42,095 nt of DNA from NCBI GenBank assembly GCA_003241215.1, contig QFOL01000006.1, positions 1 through 42,095 of the forward strand. Direction: 5' to 3'. Of the stretch, positions 15,179 through 24,080 are shown in pieces (the first letter of the stretch is position 1; each line of letters opens with the position of its first letter). A program made the translations under genes and the position numbers. The notes beneath the pieces are model-generated. The model saw nothing but the letters and a program-made list of their open reading frames with translations. It did no database searches and was not told the DNA's origin. The stretch is from Agrobacterium fabrum (GTDB lineage Bacteria; Pseudomonadota; Alphaproteobacteria; Rhizobiales; Rhizobiaceae).

Positions 15179-16093
15179 ATGAGCAATCTGATTGGTACCG
15201 GTTTCAACGCCGGCTCGGACGACGGCGAACTGGCCACCCTTGAAAGCGATCTGCGCGCGCTGGCCGAGATTGGCTGCGACACGGTGGAAATCGCCGCGAC
15301 CAGCCTCGACATGATCGCCGGTGGCCGCATCATCGAAGAGCGCGTCGACCGTTTCGTGGCGCTCGTGAAAGAGTTCGACTTCCGCTACACCGTGCATGGC
15401 CTGGTTTCGTCCAATTTCATGGACCCGGTCACCTGCCGTTACCAGATCGATGCCGCCAAGGCGCTCGTTGTCCTCTGCGACCGCATCGGCGCGGGCATCC
15501 TCGTCCAGCATAGTGGCGCGCTGCGTGCCGACCAGATTGCCGAGCGGGCCGATGCCGATGCCCGTGAGCGGGAAGCCCTTTTCGAGCTTGCGGAATTCTG
15601 CAAGCCCTATGGCGTGCGTATCGCGCTTGAGAACATCTTCTCCACCGAACCCGGCCAATATCGCCAGACCCCTGCCGAAGTAGCCGCGACCGTGAAGGCC
15701 GTCGGTCACGACAATGTCGTGGCGCTGATCGACTTCAGCCACGCCTATCTCGAATCCACCTATCGTGGCCTCGATTTCCGCGAACAGCTTCGCGCCATGG
15801 CGCCCGTTGCCGGCCATCTGCATGTGCACGATTCCTTCGGCCGGCCGCAGGGTTTCTACGAAGCCTATTTCCCGCAGGAAAATACCGCGCTCGGCATCGG
15901 CGATCTGCATATGCCGCTCGGCTGGGGCGATATCGAATGGGACAGCATTTTCTCGGAACTCACCTTCCTGCCGGATACCGTGCTGATGATGGAAATAGGC
16001 CGCCGCTACCGGGCCGAACAGCCGGCAAGCCTTGAAACGGCGCGGCGCCTCATATCGCTTTATTCGGAACGGACGCAGCTCGTGGCCGAATAA
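15179..16093 (+). CDS. Sugar phosphate isomerase/epimerase-like TIM-barrel protein (xylose isomerase-like family)
   Basis: 304 aa. The AP-endonuclease-2/xylose-isomerase-like fold is indicated by metal-ligand candidates E151 (ALENIF), D185 (DFSHAY), H215 or H217 (HLHVHDSFG) and E272 (MEIGRR). Proteins of this family isomerise or epimerise keto-sugars and polyols with a divalent metal; the exact reaction cannot be told from sequence. GGAG is placed before the ATG, 24 bp downstream of the phosphodiesterase gene. It is the last gene of the transport operon, which ends at a strong hairpin. It may process the alcohol or sugar released by the phosphodiesterase. Confidence 0.85.
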   Translation: MSNLIGTGFNAGSDDGELATLESDLRALAEIGCDTVEIAATSLDMIAGGRIIEERVDRFVALVKEFDFRYTVHGLVSSNFMDPVTCRYQIDAAKALVVLCDRIGAGILVQHSGALRADQIAERADADAREREALFELAEFCKPYGVRIALENIFSTEPGQYRQTPAEVAATVKAVGHDNVVALIDFSHAYLESTYRGLDFREQLRAMAPVAGHLHVHDSFGRPQGFYEAYFPQENTALGIGDLHMPLGWGDIEWDSIFSELTFLPDTVLMMEIGRRYRAEQPASLETARRLISLYSERTQLVAE

Positions 16094-16133
16094 CGGACCT
16101 CCATGGGGCGCAGCCCCGGTAGGCTGATGTCTG

Positions 16134-16169
16134 AAACGCCGGCAGTTGTGGACGCGACTGTCGGCGTTT
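16134..16169. terminator. Bidirectional terminator between the isomerase-like and GH16 genes
   Basis: A 13-bp stem (AAACGCCGGCAGT / ACTGTCGGCGTTT, one G-U pair) closes a 10-nt loop, with an A-run on one side and a T-run on the other. It lies in the 78-bp gap between two convergent genes and can serve both. Confidence 0.75.
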
Positions 16170-16171
16170 TG

Positions 16172-17569
16172 TCATGCGGCCCAATCGGAAAGCGAATAGG
16201 CCCTGATATAGTCGATCATCATCTGCGAGCCATCGCTGAAATCACCAGTAGAGGGCGTTCCCGCCATGCCACCAACGGCAAGGTTGACGACCATATACAT
16301 GGGGTCGTGCATGTCATCAGGCGTATCCGTCTGCGCTACGGCGACATCATCGAAATACCAGGTGATGTGTTCGGCATCCCACAACACGCCGTAGGTGTGA
16401 AACCCTTCCGTGCTCGGCACGCCGACATTATTGATGACCGAGGCCTGCTCGCCATTGGCGTTGGAATGGGCGGACATGATGAGCGTATTGGGATTTTGAC
16501 CGCGCATTTCGATGACATCGAGTTCCGGCGGCCAGGATCCATTCTCTGGCAGAAGCCAGAAGGCCGGCCATGCACCCCGGTCTGTCGGCATATCCGCGCG
16601 GATTTCGAAATAACCATAGGTCTGGCTGAAGGTGGAATAGGTATTCAGCATGCCGGATGTGTAATCGTAACCTTCGACCTCATCGGCAATCGACTGCGGG
16701 GTCTCCTCGGCGGTGATGGTCAGGACGCCGTTTTCGACGCTGAACGGATTGACCTCCGATGTGCCGGCATAGGCGGGGTTGATGTACCATTGCGCCTCGC
16801 CATTCGTCGTCAGCGAGCTTCCTTTTTCAGGCGCCCACCAATATTTGGCGTCCCAGGTGCCCTGATCGCCGCTGCGCAACGAGAGCGTATCGAATTCATC
16901 GGCAAAGGTCTGGACAAAGGACGAGCGGTCGAGGCTGAGTTCGAACTGGTCGGCCTGAAGGTCGTCTATGGTCGTTCCGGCGAGAACGACGGCTTCGCCA
17001 TTGGAGAGATTGAGCCACAGGTCGTTGCCCTGCTGCGTGGCATTGCCGACAAGCTGATCGAAAGACGTGATGCCGTAACCATTGAGCCGGATCGTATCAT
17101 TGGCGCTGAAGTCCGTGATAAGATCGGTACCGTTGCCGCTCGTGAACACGAAGGTATCGGCTCCGCCGCCGCCGATCAGCACGTCGTTGCCAGCCCCGCC
17201 ATCGATCGTCTGGCTGCCCGATCCGCCGGTGATGATATTCTCGAGCGAATTGCCGAAGGCATAACGCCCGTCGCCCGTTACCCGCAGGTTTTCGAAATTC
17301 TCGGGCAGGGTATAGCTCATCCAGGTATCGATGGTGTCGATACCTTCCCCGGCATTTTCGGCGGCGCGGTTGATGCCGGAATAGAGATAATAGATATCGT
17401 CGCCCGTACCGCCCGCCATGGTCACGTTGACGGAACTGTCACCCCACATGGAATCATTGCCGGCGGTGCCGGTGAGCAGCGGGCCGGAACCCGTGGCGGA
17501 GAAAAATCCGGTGGAACTGCCGCTGTAATAGAGTGTGTCTCCAAGCGCATTCACTATTGTCCGGGCCAT
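16172..17569 (-). CDS. Secreted GH16 beta-glycanase with RTX repeats (ExsH/PlyA-like)
   Basis: 465 aa. The N-terminal ~200 residues have hemolysin-type calcium-binding repeats (LTGTAGNDSMWGDS; GGAGNDVLIGGGGADTFVF at 124-142). The C-terminal part (about 218-460) is a GH16 domain with the catalytic motif ELDVIE (349-354; nucleophile E349, acid/base E354). There is no Sec signal peptide. RTX repeats and this domain order fit type I secretion, as in the rhizobial succinoglycan depolymerase ExsH and PlyA. The likely role is trimming a secreted beta-glucan or exopolysaccharide outside the cell. The start at 17569 was chosen for its AGGAGAC ribosome site 5 nt upstream; the longer frame to 17713 has no support. 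It neighbours the polysaccharide locus. A palindrome lies 53 bp upstream. Confidence 0.92.
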   Translation of the reverse strand: MARTIVNALGDTLYYSGSSTGFFSATGSGPLLTGTAGNDSMWGDSSVNVTMAGGTGDDIYYLYSGINRAAENAGEGIDTIDTWMSYTLPENFENLRVTGDGRYAFGNSLENIITGGSGSQTIDGGAGNDVLIGGGGADTFVFTSGNGTDLITDFSANDTIRLNGYGITSFDQLVGNATQQGNDLWLNLSNGEAVVLAGTTIDDLQADQFELSLDRSSFVQTFADEFDTLSLRSGDQGTWDAKYWWAPEKGSSLTTNGEAQWYINPAYAGTSEVNPFSVENGVLTITAEETPQSIADEVEGYDYTSGMLNTYSTFSQTYGYFEIRADMPTDRGAWPAFWLLPENGSWPPELDVIEMRGQNPNTLIMSAHSNANGEQASVINNVGVPSTEGFHTYGVLWDAEHITWYFDDVAVAQTDTPDDMHDPMYMVVNLAVGGMAGTPSTGDFSDGSQMMIDYIRAYSLSDWAA

Positions 17570-17621
17570 GAACCGTCTCCTGTCCGTTCGCGTTGGTGTC
17601 CTCACTCCTCCTGCCGCACAC

Positions 17622-17650
17622 CCTAACAGGGTAAAATGCCCGCTGTTAGG
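17622..17650. promoter_or_regulatory. Inverted repeat upstream of the GH16 gene
   Basis: CCTAACAG (17622-17629) and CTGTTAGG (17643-17650) are perfect 8-bp arms with a 13-nt centre, in the divergent promoter region of the GH16 and Gre-like genes. The size and symmetry fit a dimeric repressor or activator site. The factor is unknown. Confidence 0.5.
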
Positions 17651-17842
17651 CCGAAATATGAGGGGTATGTTCCGTTGAGGTTGCATTGGCGTGTTGAACG
17701 GCCACGTTGTCATCAGCCGCTTCAGCCTGTTACATGTCTATTTTTTGAACCGGCGGCTGTTTCCAGGGTTAGCTCTCTCAGGGGTCCTGCGGTCGATGAC
17801 GGAATTGGATCGGATTGCAGATGTCCGCGCGGCATCTTGGGA

Positions 17843-18340
17843 ATGGGAGTGTCAGGGTTGAGCGTAGCCTTTACCAAGGAAGACAGTGCCGAAACGGCAG
17901 CCGAAACCGTTTTGCCGGATCGTGTGATTTCGCCTCACCCCAATCTGGTGACGCAGGCCGGGCTGAAAGCGCTGGAAGAGCAGTTGCGGCTGGCGCGCGA
18001 AGCCTGTGAGGCGGCCAATGCCGTTGAAGACATCAATGAAAGACGGCGCGTTTCCGCCAGCCCGTTGCGGGATATGCGATATTTCGCGGAGCGGGTCCGC
18101 ACGGCCCAGCTGATGCCTGATCCGCCAGCGGATGGTATCGTCGCCTTTGGCAGCCTGGTGACATTCAGCCGCGATGATGGGCGAACGCAACGGTTCCGGA
18201 TCGTCGGCGAAGACGAGGGCGACCCCACTGCCGGAACGATGTCTTACGTGTCTCCGGTTGCAAGGTTGCTGATGGGAAAAATGGCTGGCGATCTGGTCAG
18301 CCTGGGCGGCAGGGAGATTGAAATCATCGAGGTTACCTGA
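17843..18340 (+). CDS. GreA/GreB-family transcription elongation factor-like protein
   Basis: About 165 aa. The N-terminal coiled-coil region (about 35-90; LKALEEQLRLAREACEA) is followed by the Gre C-terminal FKBP-like domain (VAFGSLVTFSRDDG; GTMSYVSPVARLLMGKMAGDLV). At the coiled-coil turn, Asp63 and Glu66 (D-I-N-E) correspond to the acidic pair that stimulates transcript cleavage in GreA, so activity may be kept. There is a 35-residue extension before the coiled coil. It is not a housekeeping-length GreA, and rhizobia carry several such paralogues. The start is uncertain (ATG 17843, GTG 17849, TTG 17858). It is divergent from the GH16 gene and convergent with the polymerase gene at 18400. 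Confidence 0.8.
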   Translation: MGVSGLSVAFTKEDSAETAAETVLPDRVISPHPNLVTQAGLKALEEQLRLAREACEAANAVEDINERRRVSASPLRDMRYFAERVRTAQLMPDPPADGIVAFGSLVTFSRDDGRTQRFRIVGEDEGDPTAGTMSYVSPVARLLMGKMAGDLVSLGGREIEIIEVT

Positions 18341-18399
18341 CGCCTCTCGCTGCGCATTTTATAGTCGGCGGTCAAGAGGGACTCGACGATCAAAGCTTC

Positions 18400-19833
18400 T
18401 TATGACTGTCTGCCATCGGAGAACAGCGGGCTCGGACCGTGCGTGGCACCAATGACGCTTCCGTGCTCCCGGTTGCGGGTGGTATCTGCCGTTCCCAGTA
18501 TCCGCATCATCGTATTTTTCAGGAATAGCCTGAAATCCAGATCTATGGCGGCATAAGCGAGGGCAAGACCCACATGAGCCATGAAGACGGGATTGAAATT
18601 CAGCTCTTCAAATTGATAACCGATAATGATCCCGATGGCCGAATAGGCGAAAAAGCCGATTTTGCGGTTCCGGAAAACTGCATAAAAAAGCGCGAAGGCG
18701 CTCATAATGCAAAATCCCAGTCCGGAAGCGTAAGAGGTCGCCATAAAGCCGTTATGTGGCGTGCCGATTTTCGATATCCGCGCAAGCTCTTCATATCGCG
18801 CCGTAAAGCCTATGCCCAGGGGATGCTGGAGCATGACCTGAAAACCGCCGGTGATCGTCTCCCACCGCTCCTGCAGGTTGTTGCTGCTGTTGCTGTCCTC
18901 CAGAAAACGTTTTGAAAGCGCCTGTTCCGCAAAGTCGAAAGCGCCGAGCGGCAAAACGGCGGCGATGACGAGGGCGCACAAGGCAAAACCGACATAGGTG
19001 CTGAGCAGCATTTTGATCGAAAAATTCCGGACGTAGAAATAAAGGCCGATGGCGAGGACGGCAAACACGCCCGAGCGGTTGAGCGTGAGTGTGAAGCTTG
19101 CAAGGTATATGAGCAGGAACACGGCAAACAGTGCAGGACGCTTCTGGCGTTCGGCCAGATAAGCGGCTGCCGCTCCGGCGAGCGCGAAGACCGGTCCGGC
19201 CGTGTTTCCTACGGGCCAGATACCACCTGCCTTTTCGACACGCAAAAGCAGCGGGGTAATTTCACCCTTTGCCGCAAGCTCCAGGACGCCCGCCTCATCG
19301 AACATGAAGGATAATCCGAGGGAGGCAAGCTGGTCATGGATGACGACATCAAGGAAAAGCAGGATTGTCACCGCAATGAAGCCGGCAAATATCCCCCAGC
19401 AGAACAGTTCGAGGCGGTTCTCCTTGAACAGCATATAGGTAAAGAACAGAAAATAGACCGCATAAAAATAGGTCATCGCCGTCGTATAAAATTCGCCCTC
19501 GCCACGCGCGTCGGCAAACAGGGTCGTGAATGCAAAGAAGACCGTCAACGGCAGGAGATAAAACAGGAGGATCGAAGGCGTCAGGCAGCGAATGTAAAGC
19601 AGGGCAATGACGGGCAGCGTCATCAGTACCAGCATGTCGGTAATATTGAGGAAGCGCAGCCCAAGATTGCTGGTCAGCACGTTACATTGGATGAAGAAGC
19701 CAGTCGAAAAGACGAAGACTGCGAGGAAGATGTCGGGAACATTGATTGTTTTCGAAGGATAAAGCGGCATTGCCATGACAAAGGCCGGCAAAGCGGGCTG
19801 GTGCGATGCCCCAGGATTTGCTCGTCTTCTCAT
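18400..19833 (-). CDS. Polysaccharide polymerase/O-antigen ligase-like membrane protein
   Basis: 477 aa, with about 10-12 transmembrane helices and a large loop between TM helices. The motif region near 330-370 (LQERWETITGGFQVMLQHPLGIGF, then GTPHNGFMATSYASG) matches the periplasmic loop of Wzy/WaaL-type proteins, including the HNxF-type histidine. It probably polymerises or ligates lipid-linked repeat units at the periplasmic face. The start at 19833 has AAGG 6 nt upstream; an internal ATG at 19776 is possible. The C-terminal 40 residues are cytoplasmic and variable. It is the leftmost gene of the exopolysaccharide locus. A second Wzy_C-type protein lies at 25362-26933. Confidence 0.85.
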   Translation of the reverse strand: MRRRANPGASHQPALPAFVMAMPLYPSKTINVPDIFLAVFVFSTGFFIQCNVLTSNLGLRFLNITDMLVLMTLPVIALLYIRCLTPSILLFYLLPLTVFFAFTTLFADARGEGEFYTTAMTYFYAVYFLFFTYMLFKENRLELFCWGIFAGFIAVTILLFLDVVIHDQLASLGLSFMFDEAGVLELAAKGEITPLLLRVEKAGGIWPVGNTAGPVFALAGAAAAYLAERQKRPALFAVFLLIYLASFTLTLNRSGVFAVLAIGLYFYVRNFSIKMLLSTYVGFALCALVIAAVLPLGAFDFAEQALSKRFLEDSNSSNNLQERWETITGGFQVMLQHPLGIGFTARYEELARISKIGTPHNGFMATSYASGLGFCIMSAFALFYAVFRNRKIGFFAYSAIGIIIGYQFEELNFNPVFMAHVGLALAYAAIDLDFRLFLKNTMMRILGTADTTRNREHGSVIGATHGPSPLFSDGRQS

Positions 19834-19910
19834 TGGCGGCCTTTATCTTCGGTTGGCGGATTTCGACGGTCCCCTGGGGAAAGCGTTACCGCGCGGCAAT
19901 AAATATAATA

Positions 19911-19943
19911 TGGCGACCATTAGTGGGCTTGATGACGTCGCCA
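19911..19943. promoter_or_regulatory. Inverted repeat in the polymerase promoter region
   Basis: TGGCGAC (19911-19917) and GTCGCCA (19937-19943) are 7-bp arms 19 nt apart, in the 135-bp AT-rich gap upstream of the polymerase gene. It could be an operator or an mRNA hairpin after the SGNH-like gene. Confidence 0.35.
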
Positions 19944-19968
19944 CGCAAGATAAATTTATCGGTTCTCA

Positions 19969-21369
19969 TTAGATCAGATTGCCTTTCGGCAAATCCCCTT
20001 CGACGGCAATGACACGCTGAAGGTAGATTGGCTCATTTGAAATTGGCGCGCTGGTACCGAATGCCGGAAGAATCCGCAGATAGAAATTATAGCCGGTCGG
20101 GCTGATATCGGGGTCTATGATGATCCCGTTGGCGATCGCCCACATCCAGCCGCTATTGCTGGAGATGCTGGCGCCGCCGAATTGCAGGGCGGAACAAGCA
20201 ATCGTCCGAACCGCACCGCCGCTTTTTACAACGAGGGTAATGTAGGGGAGACGCTGCTTCTCGGTGTTTTTGTAAAGCACGGCGAAGGAAACGCTCTTGC
20301 CGATCATCGCTGCCGCCTCCGCATTGCGGAAATAGCGCGTGAGCCCGGCTGTCTGGTTGCCATTTGCATAGAGGACGAGGCTGCCGGCGAAGGACGGGGA
20401 AAAGGTGACGTCGGTGGTTCTGGCGGCGGAGCCGGGTGAAGTCATGCCCCAACCCGTTGGAGTAGAACCGGACCAATCGGTGAAATCGCCATTGCCGATA
20501 AGATTGGCGGCAGGAAGCCTGGGCCAGCAAGGGGTCTGAAAACCGCTGTCGGATGCTGAAGCCAGATAGGCATCGAACAGGGTTCGGGCGATGAGCCGGG
20601 ATCCCGTATCGTTCGGGTGGATATTGTCCCGGTAAAGGGCGGCATCCTTGCCCTTCGCAAGAACCGCGGCGTGTGTATCCACCAGTGTCAGATTCGGATG
20701 TGCTCGCGCCAGTTCGAGGATCGCCTGATAGACCTTGTCGTAACCGGCCCCATCACGCCACGGGTTCTGCGTGGTGATGAGCTGTGGCGCCCCCGGCCAT
20801 TGCCATTCGGTCATGCCCAGCGGGCCGAGCAGGGTGGATCGTCCGGAACTGAGAATGCCGCCAGGGGTTTCGAAGGTCTGCATATTGTGGCCCTGATGCA
20901 TGATGCACAGGTCGGGGCGGGGGATATTCAATGCCGCTGCACGCTGCTCCGCAAGCATATACCCCGCCATGCCGCCGGGCAGCGTCGCGAGATAGATCGT
21001 CAGCGTTGCTCCCTTGCCGGTGCGCAATGTCACGGGATCCGCATAGGCCTTTGGCCCGGTGGCGGCGCTCGTTCCCCATTCGGCCCAGCGGTGTAGCACC
21101 ACTTTCGCATCGTGCAGATCGCCGAGCATCATCGCAAATTGCTGAAAGGCGCCTGCTTCCGCGTGGGCGGTGCTATCGCCGTTGACGAATATCGTGGCAT
21201 TCTGACCCGACGCCAGACGGCTGCGCAAGGGAGAGAGCGCGGTCGCGGAAAGGCCGATAACGCCTGTGTTCGGGGGGCGGATACCAAGCGTTACGCCGAT
21301 CATGCCGGCACCTCTTCCGTTCGCGCCATATATATGCATATGTTGTATTCGAGCGGTGCCATCGTTCAT
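19969..21369 (-). CDS. SGNH-hydrolase-like protein with C-terminal carbohydrate-binding-like domain
   Basis: 466 aa from the ATG at 21369 (start uncertain; a longer frame reaches 21447). SGNH/GDSL signature: GDS (64-66, nucleophile S66), GHN (160-162) and DNIH (248-251; catalytic Asp and His). The C-terminal 170 residues (LIGNGDFTDWSGSTPTGWGM onward) resemble a beta-sandwich carbohydrate-binding module. No signal peptide is evident. Such esterases remove or transfer acetyl groups on polysaccharides, so a role in modifying the local exopolysaccharide is likely. It is separated from the downstream polymerase gene by 135 bp and is divergent from the glycosyltransferase at 21715. Confidence 0.85.
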   Translation of the reverse strand: MNDGTARIQHMHIYGANGRGAGMIGVTLGIRPPNTGVIGLSATALSPLRSRLASGQNATIFVNGDSTAHAEAGAFQQFAMMLGDLHDAKVVLHRWAEWGTSAATGPKAYADPVTLRTGKGATLTIYLATLPGGMAGYMLAEQRAAALNIPRPDLCIMHQGHNMQTFETPGGILSSGRSTLLGPLGMTEWQWPGAPQLITTQNPWRDGAGYDKVYQAILELARAHPNLTLVDTHAAVLAKGKDAALYRDNIHPNDTGSRLIARTLFDAYLASASDSGFQTPCWPRLPAANLIGNGDFTDWSGSTPTGWGMTSPGSAARTTDVTFSPSFAGSLVLYANGNQTAGLTRYFRNAEAAAMIGKSVSFAVLYKNTEKQRLPYITLVVKSGGAVRTIACSALQFGGASISSNSGWMWAIANGIIIDPDISPTGYNFYLRILPAFGTSAPISNEPIYLQRVIAVEGDLPKGNLI

Positions 21370-21714
21370 TCTCCTTGTCCGGCCCCAGGATAGTTCCGTC
21401 GCGGGGCGCGGGGAAAATGCCGTTGGAAAAAACGCCGAGCAGCGCATAAAACGAACGTCATGAATTTTTCTTCGATTTCGTTCGAAATATAAAATCAGAA
21501 TATTTATCTTGTATTGTCGATATTATTGAATTTTATTGCGAATAAAGGTTTTTATGCTGGTATTTTTATCTGGCAATCGCCGTTTCCGTGCAGTGTCCAG
21601 CGAGGATATCCCTGTCATTTCCGGGCGGGTCGATTTTTGTCGCGGGCGGGCTGTTCGTTCCCGCGTTCACGGGCTGAAGCGCCATTGGAACCTTCCTCGG
21701 GCAGGGGGGGCGCG
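21370..21714. other. Divergent intergenic region, AT-rich, with a Ros/MucR-box-like sequence
   Basis: 345 bp without a convincing gene between the SGNH-like gene (minus) and the first glycosyltransferase (plus). Positions 21460-21570 are very AT-rich and probably hold both promoters. The region 21524-21543 (ATTGAATTTTATTGCGAATA) resembles the Agrobacterium Ros box as I remember it (a T-AATTTTATTG--AATA pattern). Ros/MucR zinc-finger proteins control exopolysaccharide genes in this family. An open frame to 21514 exists upstream of the glycosyltransferase start but looks non-coding. Confidence 0.4.
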
Positions 21715-22863
21715 ATGACATCTGCTCTTTTTGTCAGCCATACCGGAGAGAAGGGCGGCGCCGAGCTTTTTCTGACGGACCTCGTCAAGGCTGGCCCGCA
21801 TTCCTGGCGCGCCTGTTTTCTCAGCGGTGGCGCTGCCGCAGATGATCTGGCTGATGCCGGGCGGCCTCCGGTCATGCTGTCCGCCGGGAAAAAAATGTTG
21901 TCGATCCGCCGCAATTCGTCGTTCGGCGCCCTGTTGAGCGGAGCGGCCGATGTCATGGCGGTTGCCTGGCAATTGAGCCGGGAAGCAAGACATTACGATG
22001 TGATCTGCGCCAATTCGCAAAAGGCGCTTTTTGTCTGTGCGCTGGCGGCGAAGCTCAGCCGTCGCCCACTTGTCTGGATTTTGCACGACATTGTCACCGA
22101 TCCGGCTTTCAGCGCCGTCAACCGTCGGGCTTCACTGGCATTTGCGCGCCTTTTCACCCGGCGGGTGGCGGTCAATTCAGAGGAAACGGGCCGGGCTTTC
22201 ATCAAGGCCGGCGGCGATGCGGATAAGGTGCGCATCGTTTACAACGGCTTCGACCCCGCAAAGGCGCGGCTTCATGACCCCGGCGCGGCCGAGCGGCTGC
22301 GCGCGGAGCTGGGCCTCGGTCCGCAGCCGCTTGTCGGTATTTTTGGCCGGCTGAGCGAATGGAAGGGGCAACATGTATTTCTGGATGCGATTGCGATGAT
22401 GGAGGGCGTGCAGGCCGTCATCGTCGGCGGAGCGCTTTTCGGGCAGGAGGCCTATGAGGCGCGCATCCGCGAACAGGCATTCCGTCTCGGGCTCGATGGC
22501 CGCGTCCGCTTCCTGGGTTTCCGTTCGGATGTGCCGGAACTGATGGCGGCGATGGATGCGGTTGCGCATACCTCGATTGTCGCCGAACCCTTCGGCCGGG
22601 TGGTGGTGGAGGCCATGATGTGCGGACGACCGGTTGTCGCCACCCGTGGCGGCGGGGTTACGGAAATCATTCGGGACGGCGAAACGGGTCTTCTCGTGCC
22701 GCCGGGGGATGCATCGGCGCTCTCCGCGGCGCTTGGCTGTATCCTGTCGCATCCAGCCCTGGCGACAAGGCTGGGGCAGAGGGGGCGGGAGGATGTGACC
22801 GAACGTTTCTCGCTGGAGGAGACGTGCCGATCCGTTTGCGCGCTGCTGACAGAGGCGGCGTAA
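21715..22863 (+). CDS. Glycosyltransferase family 4 protein
   Basis: 382 aa, GT-B fold retaining glycosyltransferase of the cytoplasm or inner membrane face. The N-terminal acceptor domain begins FVSHTGEKGGAE (glycine-rich loop). The C-terminal nucleotide-sugar domain has VGIFGRLSEWKGQHVFLDA and the EX7E block AEPFGRVVVEAMMCGRPVVATRGGGVTEII. It transfers a sugar from an NDP donor to a lipid-linked repeat unit; the sugar is unknown. The start at 21715 follows a G-rich ribosome site. The longer frame from 21514 was rejected as low-complexity non-coding sequence. It is followed 55 bp later by another GT4 gene in the same direction. Confidence 0.9.
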   Translation: MTSALFVSHTGEKGGAELFLTDLVKAGPHSWRACFLSGGAAADDLADAGRPPVMLSAGKKMLSIRRNSSFGALLSGAADVMAVAWQLSREARHYDVICANSQKALFVCALAAKLSRRPLVWILHDIVTDPAFSAVNRRASLAFARLFTRRVAVNSEETGRAFIKAGGDADKVRIVYNGFDPAKARLHDPGAAERLRAELGLGPQPLVGIFGRLSEWKGQHVFLDAIAMMEGVQAVIVGGALFGQEAYEARIREQAFRLGLDGRVRFLGFRSDVPELMAAMDAVAHTSIVAEPFGRVVVEAMMCGRPVVATRGGGVTEIIRDGETGLLVPPGDASALSAALGCILSHPALATRLGQRGREDVTERFSLEETCRSVCALLTEAA

Positions 22864-22918
22864 GATTTTCGAGGTGGTGGACCAGCAACAGGTATTGCGG
22901 GCGAGCGGAAGGGCCAGG

Positions 22919-24022
22919 ATGCGCATTCTCGTAAATATGCCGAGCCAATATGGCGGCAAGGCCTCGGGTGTGGCCCGCGTGACCTTCAGCCTGCTGGAGC
23001 GGCTGCTGGAGCAGACCGCTGACGATTATGTTCTGCGTTCTCCATGGACGAGGGCGCAATTGCCGGCAAGCCTGCGCGACAGCCGGCTGGAACTGATAGA
23101 GACGACGCGGCCGCACATCATGGTTCTTGACGTGGTGCGCCAGGCCGCAACGCTGCCCGCACTCTGCCGCCGGCATGGCATCGATGTGCTGTTTAATGCC
23201 GATCCGTTTGGAAGTCCCCTCGGCGGCAAACGGCGTATCAGCCTTGTCCACGACCTCTATTTCAAAACCATTCCCGAACAGATTGGCTGGCGGGCGACAC
23301 TGACGACCGATTTCATCTTCAGGCTGATGATGGCCGGCTCGAACCAGATTGTCTGTGTATCCGAGGCGACGAAGAAGGATCTGGCGCGTTTTTATCCCGG
23401 TGCCGCCGGCAAGAGCCTCACCATTCATTCCGACAGCACCCTGAATATCGATCCCGAGGTTTTCGATACGGTGTCGCCCATTGCCGGTCGCTATATACTG
23501 GCGGTCGGAAACGCGACTTCCAACAAGAATTTCGCGCTTCTGGGCCAGGCCTTTGCGACGCTCGGCAAAAAATGGCCGGACCTGCGCATCGTGCATGTCG
23601 GCCGCGACGAAGCGGAGGAAATCGCCGGTGCGCTTGATGATCCGGAACTGAAGGCCCGGCTTATCAGGCTTTCCGGCATAGATGACCGGCAACTGGCCGA
23701 ACTTTACCGTCATGCCGCCTGCCTCTGCGTACCCTCCACCTATGAGGGTTTCTGCCTGCCGGTTCTGGAGGCGCAGCAGCTGGGATGTCCGGTCGTCTGC
23801 TCCAACCGTTCCGCAACGCCGGAGATTGCCGGCGACGGCGCCCTGACTTTCGATCCGGCGGATGTGAAAAGCCTTGTCGATGCGCTTGAGCGACTTCTGA
23901 GGAGTCCGGAACTGGCCGACAATCTTCGCCGGGCGGGTTATGAAAACCGCAAATTATATTCATGGCAGAAGGCGGCGGAGAGCTATGCGAAGCTTTTCAG
24001 GCAAGGAGTTGAGACGTCATAG
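22919..24022 (+). CDS. Glycosyltransferase family 4 protein (mannosyltransferase-like)
   Basis: 367 aa GT-B enzyme. N-terminal MRILVNMPSQYGGKASGVARVTFSLLERL, then LVHDLYFKTIPEQIGW and YILAVGNATSNKNFALL. The donor site is PSTYEGFCLPVLEAQQLGCPVVCSNRSATPEIAGDGALTFDP. This pattern is close to WbaZ/mannosyltransferase-like GT4 proteins, but the sugar is not certain. The ATG at 22919 follows GGAAGGGCCAGG. It forms a two-gene unit with the previous glycosyltransferase and converges on the minus-strand gene at 24081. A short hairpin (AAGCAC/GTGCTT, 24064-24077) lies between them. Confidence 0.88.
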   Translation: MRILVNMPSQYGGKASGVARVTFSLLERLLEQTADDYVLRSPWTRAQLPASLRDSRLELIETTRPHIMVLDVVRQAATLPALCRRHGIDVLFNADPFGSPLGGKRRISLVHDLYFKTIPEQIGWRATLTTDFIFRLMMAGSNQIVCVSEATKKDLARFYPGAAGKSLTIHSDSTLNIDPEVFDTVSPIAGRYILAVGNATSNKNFALLGQAFATLGKKWPDLRIVHVGRDEAEEIAGALDDPELKARLIRLSGIDDRQLAELYRHAACLCVPSTYEGFCLPVLEAQQLGCPVVCSNRSATPEIAGDGALTFDPADVKSLVDALERLLRSPELADNLRRAGYENRKLYSWQKAAESYAKLFRQGVETS

Positions 24023-24080
24023 GCCCCTCCCGGGGAGAACGCTTGTGCCGGCTCAGGGCAGGGAAGCACCCGTGCTTTGC

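Noticed and set aside
16103..17626. 507-aa plus-strand open frame across the GH16 gene
   Set aside because: The opposite strand has clear RTX and GH16 motifs. The long frame is an antisense shadow and crosses the terminator.
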